The notes under the pieces: model-generated | Database searches by the model: none | What the model was told of the DNA's origin: nothing | What the model saw: only the letters and a program-made list of their open reading frames with translations | Made by a program: the position numbers and the translations under genes | Assembly (NCBI GenBank): GCA_937952305.1 | Contig: CALFZO010000064.1 | Coordinates: 1 to 5,242 of the forward strand | Length of the DNA stretch: 5,242 bases | From: an uncultured Anaerolineales bacterium | Lineage (GTDB): Bacteria; Chloroflexota; Anaerolineae; Anaerolineales; UBA6663 | Direction: 5' to 3' | Shown here: positions 1 through 5,242 of the stretch, in pieces | Numbering within the stretch: the first letter of the stretch is position 1 | How the letters are laid out: each line of letters opens with the position of its first letter

Positions 1-17
1 CGCTTAAAATGACAACC

Positions 18-113
18 GCCCAACACGCGGTTGCAGGCGACCGTCCTTCGCGCTGGCCTTCGACAAGCTCAGGCCTAACGCGCTCGGCTGGCGCCTGAAC
101 CGCCACGTTAGCC
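18..113 (+). other. integron attC recombination site (attC1)
   Basis: This 96-bp imperfect palindrome has the full attC layout. R'' is GCCCAAC (18-24), which fits RYYYAAC. L'' is GGTTGCAGGCG (29-39), L' is CGCCTGAACC (92-101), and R' is GTTAGCC (107-113). L'' pairs fully with L' except for one extra G at 33, at the position where known attC sites have an extrahelical base. The unpaired spacers ACGC (25-28) and GCCAC (102-106) lie where expected. From L' to the GTTAG core the spacing equals that of the class 1 aadA attC. The variable terminal part (about 43-88) folds by itself: GCGC 50-53 with 80-83, and GGCCT 55-59 with AGGCC 71-75. The site closes an upstream cassette that lies outside the window; only bases 1-17 of it are seen. 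Recombination would cut between G107 and T108. Confidence 0.82.
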
Positions 114-123
114 GCCTCTGAAA

Positions 124-130
124 GGGGAGA
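124..130 (+). promoter_or_regulatory. ribosome binding site of the kinase gene
   Basis: The purine-rich GGGGAGA lies 6 bases before the ATG at 137. It supports this start and shows the cassette carries its own translation signal just after the attC1 core. Confidence 0.7.
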
Positions 131-136
131 AGAAAT

Positions 137-952
137 ATGAGCAACCTTCAACAACCTATTGCTGCGGGGCGTACGGCTGAGATCTATCCATACGAGGGCG
201 ATAAGGTTCTCAAGCTTTTCTTCCCCACCGTGCCCCGATTATGGATTGACAAGGAAGTAGACATCGGTCGATACATTCAGGATGCACAGTTGCCCGTACC
301 GAAAGTCTACGAAAGGGTGAAATTGAAGGATCGGGAGGGCATAGTCTATGAGAGGATCGAGGGCCCCTCTCTCCTGAATGAATTGGCTCGAAAGCCATGG
401 ACCGTTGTACAGTCTGCGCGATTGCTAGCCCAACTGCATACGCAGGTTCACGCTGTTGCGGCATCGCCAAATCTCGAGACACAGCGCGAATGGGCCAGAG
501 GCGGAATACCTGAAACGAATAAACTGCCACGGGCTTTACAGGAACGTATCCTCCTTTTGCTAAACTCCATGCCCGATGGAAACCAATTATGCCATGGCGA
601 TTTTCATCCGGGCAACATTATCGTGACTCATCGAGGCCCCATTATTATTGATTGGATGACTGCATCGAGGGGCGTCGCCTGCGGGGATGTGGCTCGCGCT
701 TCGATAATTCTGGAAGCCGCACAAGCGCCAGAAGGAACGCCGATGCGCTGGCTCCTGGAATGGGTTCGCAAGTTGTTCCAGAAAACCTATATCAAAACGT
801 ATTTTCAATTGCAGCCAGTGCCAAAGGATTCATTCGCTGCTTGGCGTGCAATAATGGCCGCCAATTTCCTGGTTGATGTCAGCCTGTCTGGAGAACAAGC
901 CCATCTCGGGCGGATAATCGAGCAAAGTATCGAATCGATGGCAGGCGGCTAA
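137..952 (+). CDS. APH/choline-kinase-fold phosphotransferase, cassette-borne
   Basis: This is a complete 271-residue cytosolic small-molecule kinase of the aminoglycoside phosphotransferase superfamily. The N-lobe has a glycine-containing loop (about 10-21) and a VLKLF strand whose K26 should contact ATP phosphates, with E40 as a possible partner on the next helix. The hinge is GIVYERIEG (68-76). The C-lobe has the catalytic loop CHGDFHPGN (152-160), giving base D155 and metal ligand N160. IIIDW (169-173) supplies the second metal-binding D172. The rest is helical, and GDVARASIIL matches the segment after the DW motif in family members. All core catalytic residues are present and the length is normal, so the enzyme looks active. 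The ATG has a good ribosome binding site, and the TAA at 950-952 lies in the R'' box of attC2. The substrate cannot be read from sequence. Members of this fold phosphorylate aminoglycosides, macrolides, homoserine, choline, sugars and other alcohols, so an antibiotic resistance role is possible but unproven. Its base composition is clearly lower in GC than the ATPase gene, consistent with transfer. Confidence 0.92.
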   Translation: MSNLQQPIAAGRTAEIYPYEGDKVLKLFFPTVPRLWIDKEVDIGRYIQDAQLPVPKVYERVKLKDREGIVYERIEGPSLLNELARKPWTVVQSARLLAQLHTQVHAVAASPNLETQREWARGGIPETNKLPRALQERILLLLNSMPDGNQLCHGDFHPGNIIVTHRGPIIIDWMTASRGVACGDVARASIILEAAQAPEGTPMRWLLEWVRKLFQKTYIKTYFQLQPVPKDSFAAWRAIMAANFLVDVSLSGEQAHLGRIIEQSIESMAGG

Positions 953-1026
953 CACGCGGTTGCAGGCGACTCGGCCTTCGCGATCGCTCCGCTCCCGCTT
1001 TGGCCGAACGAACCGCCACGTTCGGC
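947..1026 (+). other. integron attC site with altered right arm (attC2)
   Basis: This 80-bp site has R'' GGCTAAC (947-953) and R' GTTCGGC (1020-1026). The left arm at 951-970 is identical over 20 bp to 22-41 of attC1, and GAACCGCCACGTT (1010-1022) is identical to 97-109. The L' box differs: CGAACG replaces CGCCTG, so it no longer pairs with GCAGGCG of L''. The remaining pairing is GGTT/AACC and TCGGCC/GGCCGA, with a bulge on the left. R'' contains the stop codon of the kinase gene. The shared ends show it belongs to the same attC family as attC1. Whether it is still a good recombination substrate is doubtful. Confidence 0.7.
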
Positions 1027-1050
1027 CGCAAATTTCGCTACGAAGTCGCA

Positions 1051-1293
1051 ATGCAGGAGTCCTTTGTGGGAGATCTCGGCTTCACTTCTCGGAAGAGGAA
1101 GAACGGTGTCGTTGAGGTCCTGCACCATGGTAGAGTGGCCGCAACACTTCGTGGCCGAGAAGCTCTCGACTTCGAAGAAGAACTTGAACAGTGTCTCCAG
1201 GCGGAAGCGCAGCAGTTGATGGCTCGCGTCACTGGCAACTACAAGCGCGGAAACGAACGAACTGCGAGTAATCATCCTCGGAACCGTCGGTGA
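1051..1293 (+). CDS. small hypothetical protein, cassette-borne
   Basis: This predicts an 80-residue basic, soluble protein with no signal peptide or membrane segment. The N-terminal half looks like short beta strands around KNGVVEVLHHGRVAATLRG (about 17-35), a pattern of strand, turn, strand. A charged helix follows (about 38-60, rich in Glu and Gln), then MARVTGNYKRGNER (57-70), and a short basic tail. The tail motif resembles one I recall in small unnamed proteins of Chloroflexota-type genomes, with no known function. I chose the ATG at 1051. The frame also opens at a TTG at 1000, but that lies inside attC2, and the ATG is placed relative to the cassette edge as in cassette A. There is no clear Shine-Dalgarno sequence before the ATG. 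The gene follows the kinase cassette on the same strand. A chance frame is possible but less likely, given the structured composition. Confidence 0.65.
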   Translation: MQESFVGDLGFTSRKRKNGVVEVLHHGRVAATLRGREALDFEEELEQCLQAEAQQLMARVTGNYKRGNERTASNHPRNRR

Positions 1294-1643
1294 GCCAGTT
1301 GCCTGGCGTACCAACCTGGTCTGCGGCCTTGCGCGCCAAGCGCCTGAGCTGCAACTCGCCCCCAGTCGCGCCGGTCGGATCGCCGGAGTTCTTGCGATCT
1401 CTTCAGAATATCAGTGGCGAGAGTCATCTCTTTCGATCATTTGCGCCAAGGAGCCACGGGCGCTGCATGTGAGGGGTTCTCTTCGGACAACCACAGGACG
1501 AGAGGTGGCCGCGAAGCTCACTCAATGCACAGCTATCTACAACCCAGGAGGGAGAAGGACATATCTCGGTGATCGCCAATCATTCTCAGGATATCTTGCG
1601 AGCCCTGGCCGGGTAGTCGCAGAGCATCCCAATACCATGTGCC
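1294..1643. other. no convincing gene; possible decayed cassette end
   Basis: These 350 bp follow the small gene. One + strand frame stays open from 1220 through 1726 but has no ATG before 1637, no ribosome binding site, and a composition rich in Arg and Pro with no motif I recognise. Shorter frames look random. The start of the stretch (about 1298-1355) has partial matches to the L'' and L' arms of attC1, so it may include a worn-out attC. The remainder may be the remains of a cassette gene. No terminator or promoter can be supported. Confidence 0.4.
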
Positions 1644-1712
1644 GCCTAACCACCGCCCGCAGGCGCCTTGTTCCACCCGCGCTCCGCAAGCGCCGGATTC
1701 GAGACGTTAAGC
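1644..1712 (+). other. candidate degenerate attC site (attC3)
   Basis: R'' GCCTAAC (1644-1650) and R' GTTAAGC (1706-1712) both fit the attC core consensus exactly. The 22 bases from R'' through GCAGGCG align without a gap to 18-39 of attC1, and the L' to R' distance is also equal (CGCC at 1691, GTTA at 1706). GGCG (1662-1665) pairs with CGCC (1691-1694). A further stem, CTTG (1667-1670) with CAAG (1687-1690), follows after one bulged C. Outer parts of L'' and L' pair poorly. The conserved spacing makes chance less likely, but the weak stem means it may be a decayed site. Confidence 0.5.
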
Positions 1713-1912
1713 CACCAATGGAATAGCCACAAGTTCGTGAACAACTGATGCAACATCCGACGCTATACAGTCTTGCCTGGGTAGAGTTCCTCAGCTTGAG
1801 GAGAGGCTGGCCCCGGTCCCCAGAGTGCGGCTGAGACGTTCCTGACATCGTCCCCATCTTGAGCCACCCGGCGCCAGTACGCACCGAGTTCAAGCCGGCT
1901 CAACCCAAACTC
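1713..1912. other. convergent intergenic region
   Basis: These 200 bp separate the last attC-like site on the + strand from the 3' end of the ATPase gene on the - strand. I see no gene, promoter or further attC core. A short hairpin-like CCTCA/TGAGG lies near 1790-1803, without a T tract on either side. Confidence 0.5.
1859..1903 (-). terminator. inverted repeat past the ATPase stop, weak terminator candidate
   Basis: TTGAGCC (1859-1865) and GGCTCAA (1897-1903) form a 7-bp perfect stem around a 31-base, GC-rich loop. It begins about 10 bases after the stop codon of the ATPase gene, where a terminator would be expected. There is no T run after the stem on the - strand and the loop is long, so a standard intrinsic terminator is doubtful. 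Confidence 0.25.
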
Positions 1913-4900
1913 CTAGAACATGGCGTAGTAGGCAGCGACCTCGTCATCGCTTGGCTCCACCCCAGGCACGATCATGGGCTGGGCCAGCATCGGCTCCAGT
2001 TGTGCCACATCAGCGCTGTAGCCTAGCTTTACGATTGCCAGTTTCTTCGGTATGCGGCTGACGTAGCGCTTGTACTCTTCGTCCGTGAAGCCGCGCTCCG
2101 AGCGGGCCAGATGGGCGACGGCCAAATCCCGATCCCTGGGGCTCTTTAATTGACCGAAGAAGGCGTTGTTGCAGGAGGCCAGGATCCCGGACGGCAAATC
2201 GGAGAGGGTCTGCACTAGCGGATGCAGATAGATCGCGTATTTTCGCCCGTCACGCCACATGCTCTGCCAGAGTTGGACAGCGCCCGCCCCGCTGGTCGTG
2301 GCCGCTTCGTCTCCTGCCGGGATGCCGGTCAGCACCTTGTTCGCTTCTTCCCAGAAGATGTTGAGCGGGCGAGTCCGCCAACCACTGAGTGACTCGCGCC
2401 GACGGATCATGGCATCCTGATACAGGTGCCAAGCGGCCAGCGAGAACACCACCACTTTGGCGAACTCGTCCATCGTGCCCGCCTCCAGGATGCACAGGCC
2501 CCAGCGGTCGGCGACCTCTGGTTCCGGCCCGAGCAGGCCCAGGTCCTCCACCGCCAGGGAGTCCTCGCCTGGCCCATACATCTGCCCCAGCACGCCGCGC
2601 GTGAACGGCTCCAGGCGCACCAGGATGCCCTCCAGCGGCACGCGCCCTGGATCCCGTTCATCCAAGGCATACAGCCTGGCTTCCAGCCGCGCATGCACAG
2701 CGGCGATCCCCACCTGCCGGGAGCGCCAGGCGGCCAGGCTCTGCCGGTCGAACGGTCCGAGGGCGGACACCGCGCCGCCGGCTTGGAGATCAGACCCAGA
2801 GCGCCCATGCGCCAGGCGCGCCGCCTGCAGGGCCGGCACTTCCTCCAGCTGCACGACTTTCCAGCGGTCCAGGCGTTGGCCCACGCTGTCCGTCTCATAA
2901 CGAGTCGCCGGGAAGATCACGCCCGCCTCCAGATAGGACTCCCGCAAGGCCTGTTTTACTAACCCTAACTGCCTCGGTCCCATCCGGCCGGCGGCGCACA
3001 GCAGCTCCGCCGTGGCCGCGATCTGTGTCTCCGGATCGATGCGCCGCCCGATCTGCAGGAAGTTCCAGCGGAATGGCCGCACCGCCCCCGGGTAGAGCTG
3101 ATAGAAGTCGACGCGCTCGCGCGGCAGCACACTCCGCAGCAGCTTCCGCCAGCCGGCCCCGAAGTCGAGCACGATCGCGCGGTGATGCCAGACAACCACC
3201 ACCTCGACCGCCAGCCGCTCGGCGGCCACGGTCTTGCCAAAGCCAGTATCGGCCGCAAACAGGGTGTGGAAGTGCCGGTCCTCGGCCAGGCGCAGCGGGA
3301 TGGCGGTCAACTCACCGCGTTCGGTCGAGAACTGGTGGCCGAGGACCACCTCACCGGGCAGGGCCGGGTTGAGCGCGAACGGCGGCGTGCGCTCCTGGAC
3401 GGTGAGCGCGGTTCCCTCCTCGAACAAACCCGGCGCGGAATAGGCCGCCTGTTGGGTCGGCGTGATCAGGGTCGAGAAGGCATAGCCGTTCAGCCAGCCC
3501 AGCGTCTCGGTCAGGTTCGAGGGTGAGAAGCAGCGCGCATGGCGCTTCAGGTGTTCGGCCTGAGCGGCGCTGTCCGGCCGACGCGGTTGGACGTGGGTGA
3601 CCACGCCCTGCGAGCCGCCGAAGGCCTGCACGGCGGCGACCTCGGCCACCGCCCGGCCGCTGGCGGTCCGGGTCAAAAGGTAAGCGTCTGAATATAGCGC
3701 GCCTTCCTCAGCCGCTTCCTTGAGCAGGCTAATCTGCTGCTCCAGGAGCTCGGTCAATGCGACCGCGTTCTCGTCCTTCCACTGGAAGGATTTGGAGATG
3801 GAGGCCGACGGCGCCACACCGGCCCCCAGGCCCACCGTCTGCATGGCGCCCAGCGTCTGGCCCAGAGCGACGCTGTGTCCGCGTGACACGGCCTGGGTCT
3901 CGCTTTGAGACCGGGATGTTGTCTCGGCGTGCGACACGGTCTTGGCCCCGCCCACGGTCTGTGACTCGCTGACCGTGTCGGCCTGGCTGCGGGTCGTGGC
4001 CTCGCCGACGCTGGTGGACGAGAACGAGCCCCAGGACTCGCTCCGCCCCTGGCTCTGCGACGCGGAGCCGCTGTCCGTATGGGACTGGCTGGTCGTGGTT
4101 ACATCGCTGACCGACTGGCCGCTGGAGTTGGTGCTGGCCCAGCCGCTGGACGACGCCATGCTGACGCCGCTGCTATGGGCAACCGAGTCGCTGGCCCCGA
4201 CGTTGCCGCCGGCCGAGAGCCCGATCCCGGCCGGCGCGACGGAGACCCCGCCGTTCACCGACCAGTTGTCGGCATGGCCTTGGGTCAGGCCGGTGCTGAC
4301 CGTCGTCACGCCGCCGCCGCTGGCCGTCTCCGAGTGGCTGCTGGAGTTGGTCACGCCGTGGGACTGGGAGGTGCCAGCCGAGTCCGCCCAACCGCTGGTC
4401 TGCGCTGCTCCTTCCGAGATCGAGACCGAATGTGAGGCGCCGCTGGTGTGGGTCACGCTCGACGAGTGGGCCAGGCCTTCCGTGTGCGCTTCGCCGGTGG
4501 TGCGCGACCAACTGGCCGTGTTCGCCACGCCGTCGGTGGTCGCGGTGCCGTGGGCCTGACCCGTCCCGTGCGACTCGCCCTGCATGTCGGCGGTGCCATA
4601 CGACTGGCCGGCCGAAAGCCCCTGCGCGGCGCTGAGCAGGATCGGCAGCGAGACCCCGAAGCCGATGCTGCTCGCACCCTGCTGGCGCGACGCGATCGGG
4701 CTGGTCAGGTCCGCCAGAGCGGTCTGCATGCGGGCGACATCAGCCCGGTGCACGGGCGTGGCGATGTTCAGGAAAACGAACTCCTCGCGGGCGCGCGCCA
4801 GGGCCCGGAACAGCAACTCGTTCTGCTGCTCGGTGAAGGCCGGCGCGCCGCCGCTGTTTTGCTGTTGGGAGCCGCCCCGGGCGCTTTCGCGCGGATCCGG

Positions 4901-5242
4901 CTGGCCGATCAGGGTCGTGACGTGCGGCATGGCCTCCAGTGCGGTGGCCAGCCAGGCGGCGCGCTCGCTGGTCAGGGGCGTGAGCCGGCTCTGCGGGAAC
5001 TGGGCGGCGAAGGCCGCGGCCACAGCCGCGAAGTGCTCGTCAGCCAGCGCCCGGGCCGCCTGGCGCGAGTCCGCGCGCGTGGCCACCCCGTAGCACTGCA
5101 CGACGCCCAGGTTCTCGTTGAAGACCCCCAGACTGAGCGTGATCAGCTCGATCCCGGCAGCCGCCAGGCCGCGTTGCAGCGCCGCCTGCCGGCGGATGAG
5201 TGAGGCTTCCAACCGCATCTCCTGTGGCAAGTAGGTCAGCTC
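1913..5242 (-). CDS. HerA/VirB4-like P-loop ATPase with Ser-rich insert, 5' end not defined
   Basis: This is a very large ATPase, at least 1,105 residues. Residues here are counted from an in-frame TTG at 5230; four more sense codons run to the window edge with no stop. The ATG at 5218 has AGGAG touching it, too close to serve as its ribosome binding site, so the true start probably lies at or beyond the edge. Residues 1-200 are a mixed alpha/beta N-terminal region. Residues about 205-478 are Ser/Gly/Thr/His-rich low complexity. Residues about 484-620 are helical and then mixed. The motor domain fills the rest. Walker A is ADTGFGKT (660-667, K666), with Ala in the first position where Gly is usual. 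The strand IVLDFGAGWRKLL (D689) matches the IDPKGDY-like segment after Walker A in HerA/VirB4 proteins. The Walker B-like segment is NIFWEEAN with E961 and E962. The sensor-like Q1007 lies in LVQTLSDLP, followed by SCNNAFFGQLKS. This layout fits hexameric ATPases that move DNA or protein (VirB4, HerA, TraC, FtsK relatives). No signal peptide or membrane helix is visible. A role in a conjugation-like or other translocation system is inferred; no partner genes lie in the window. Confidence 0.85.
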   Translation of the reverse strand, partial: ELTYLPQEMRLEASLIRRQAALQRGLAAAGIELITLSLGVFNENLGVVQCYGVATRADSRQAARALADEHFAAVAAAFAAQFPQSRLTPLTSERAAWLATALEAMPHVTTLIGQPDPRESARGGSQQQNSGGAPAFTEQQNELLFRALARAREEFVFLNIATPVHRADVARMQTALADLTSPIASRQQGASSIGFGVSLPILLSAAQGLSAGQSYGTADMQGESHGTGQAHGTATTDGVANTASWSRTTGEAHTEGLAHSSSVTHTSGASHSVSISEGAAQTSGWADSAGTSQSHGVTNSSSHSETASGGGVTTVSTGLTQGHADNWSVNGGVSVAPAGIGLSAGGNVGASDSVAHSSGVSMASSSGWASTNSSGQSVSDVTTTSQSHTDSGSASQSQGRSESWGSFSSTSVGEATTRSQADTVSESQTVGGAKTVSHAETTSRSQSETQAVSRGHSVALGQTLGAMQTVGLGAGVAPSASISKSFQWKDENAVALTELLEQQISLLKEAAEEGALYSDAYLLTRTASGRAVAEVAAVQAFGGSQGVVTHVQPRRPDSAAQAEHLKRHARCFSPSNLTETLGWLNGYAFSTLITPTQQAAYSAPGLFEEGTALTVQERTPPFALNPALPGEVVLGHQFSTERGELTAIPLRLAEDRHFHTLFAADTGFGKTVAAERLAVEVVVVWHHRAIVLDFGAGWRKLLRSVLPRERVDFYQLYPGAVRPFRWNFLQIGRRIDPETQIAATAELLCAAGRMGPRQLGLVKQALRESYLEAGVIFPATRYETDSVGQRLDRWKVVQLEEVPALQAARLAHGRSGSDLQAGGAVSALGPFDRQSLAAWRSRQVGIAAVHARLEARLYALDERDPGRVPLEGILVRLEPFTRGVLGQMYGPGEDSLAVEDLGLLGPEPEVADRWGLCILEAGTMDEFAKVVVFSLAAWHLYQDAMIRRRESLSGWRTRPLNIFWEEANKVLTGIPAGDEAATTSGAGAVQLWQSMWRDGRKYAIYLHPLVQTLSDLPSGILASCNNAFFGQLKSPRDRDLAVAHLARSERGFTDEEYKRYVSRIPKKLAIVKLGYSADVAQLEPMLAQPMIVPGVEPSDDEVAAYYAMF
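3797..4618 (-). repeat. Ser/Gly/Thr/His-rich low-complexity coding segment
   Basis: Residues about 205-478 of the ATPase are dominated by alternating Ser and Thr with Gly, His, Ala and Gln, in loose units such as SHG, SHSE, SQSQG and TSGW. Trp recurs at intervals, and aliphatic residues are few. A short more ordered stretch, VSVAPAGIGLSAGGNVG, interrupts it near the middle. There is no exact DNA tandem repeat; the similarity is at the level of residue pattern. It lies between the N-terminal region and the segment leading into the motor domain, so it looks like an insert or a long flexible or beta-structured arm. On the opposite strand it creates long open frames that are artefacts of composition. 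Confidence 0.8.

Larger units (their letters stand above)
108..1020 (+). mobile_element. integron gene cassette A (kinase cassette)
   Basis: This 913-bp unit runs from the cut point in attC1 (G107/T108) to the cut point in attC2 (G1020/T1021). It has the compact form typical of cassettes: 29 bp of leader, one + strand gene, and an attC that begins inside the stop codon. In the excised circle, the R'' of attC2 (GGCTAAC, 947-953) would face G1020 joined to TTAGCC (108-113), and these are perfect reverse complements. That is what is expected if both ends belong to one mobile unit. No promoter is seen in the leader, so expression probably depends on transcription from upstream in the array. Confidence 0.75.
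1021..1706 (+). mobile_element. probable integron gene cassette B
   Basis: This 686-bp unit lies between the cut points of attC2 (G1020/T1021) and the candidate attC3 (G1706/T1707). Its gene starts 31 bp from the core G, almost the same distance as in cassette A (30 bp). In circular form R'' GCCTAAC (1644-1650) would face GTTCGGC with six of seven pairs, which supports these two ends belonging together. The cassette is unusual in having about 350 bp between its gene and its attC. It may instead be two cassettes whose middle attC has decayed. Its right end depends on attC3, which is less certain. Confidence 0.45.

Noticed and set aside
57..73. Possible independent hairpin repeat in the loop of attC1
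   Set aside because: The short sequence CTTCGACAAGCTCAGG is common in hairpins of many bacteria. Here it is simply part of the variable terminal structure of attC1.
1000..1050. TTG start for the small cassette gene, 17 codons upstream
   Set aside because: It begins inside the attC2 palindrome. The ATG at 1051 fits the cassette spacing seen for the kinase gene.
1220..1726. Long + strand frame with no stop, including a GTG start at 1469
   Set aside because: It overlaps the end of the small gene and both attC-like sites. It has no ATG until 1637, and no motif. It might be a broken gene, but I cannot support that.
1537..1893. 118-codon - strand frame in the gap
   Set aside because: It runs through the attC3 candidate, is rich in Arg, Ser and Cys, shows no domain, and lacks a clear ribosome binding site.
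3942..4559. Open + strand frame of 205 codons opposite the Ser-rich region
   Set aside because: It is the antisense of low-complexity Ser/Gly/Thr codons, so it mirrors their repeated pattern. It has no ribosome binding site and no recognisable domain.
4448..5203. Open + strand frame of 251 codons opposite the N-terminal part of the ATPase
   Set aside because: GC-rich DNA leaves the antisense frame free of stops. The product is Arg/Gly/Ala-rich with no motif, and the - strand frame has a coherent ATPase.
1..5242. CRISPR array, tRNA, rRNA or insertion sequence
   Set aside because: No regularly spaced direct repeats, cloverleaf, rRNA signature, transposase or terminal inverted repeats were seen on either strand.

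Overview
The window looks like part of a GC-rich bacterial chromosome or contig. It holds a stretch of integron-type gene cassettes on the + strand, facing a very large ATPase gene on the - strand. No rRNA, tRNA or other taxonomic marker is present. The serine-rich ATPase, the small cassette protein and the style of the attC sites recall Chloroflexota (Anaerolineae-like) genomes, but that is recollection and not proof.

Left part (1-1712): three sites share the geometry of integron attC recombination sites. attC1 is at 18-113 and is strong. attC2 is at 947-1026; its left half is intact and its right half is altered. attC3 is at 1644-1712 and is a degenerate candidate. They bound two cassettes. 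Cassette A (108-1020) carries one complete gene, an aminoglycoside-phosphotransferase/choline-kinase-fold kinase (137-952), with a good ribosome binding site and a stop codon inside the R'' box of its own attC. Cassette B (1021-1706) carries a small conserved-looking protein (1051-1293) followed by about 350 bp without a convincing gene. No integrase, attI or Pc promoter is visible, so this is the inside or far end of an array, or a cluster of attC sites lacking an integrase (CALIN).

Middle (1294-1912): nothing here is convincingly coding. It holds a possible decayed attC (about 1298-1355), the attC3 candidate, and a 7-bp inverted repeat (1859-1903) just past the stop of the ATPase gene.

Right part (1913-5242, - strand): one reading frame fills the rest of the window and stays open at the right edge, so the gene is 5'-partial or starts within a few codons of the edge. 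It encodes a HerA/VirB4-like P-loop ATPase whose N-terminal part is interrupted by about 270 residues of Ser/Gly/Thr/His-rich low-complexity sequence. Nothing links it functionally to the cassettes; the two units converge. The kinase gene is much less GC-rich than the ATPase gene (46% G+C in 541-660, 70% in 4321-4380), which fits separate origins and acquisition of the cassette by transfer.
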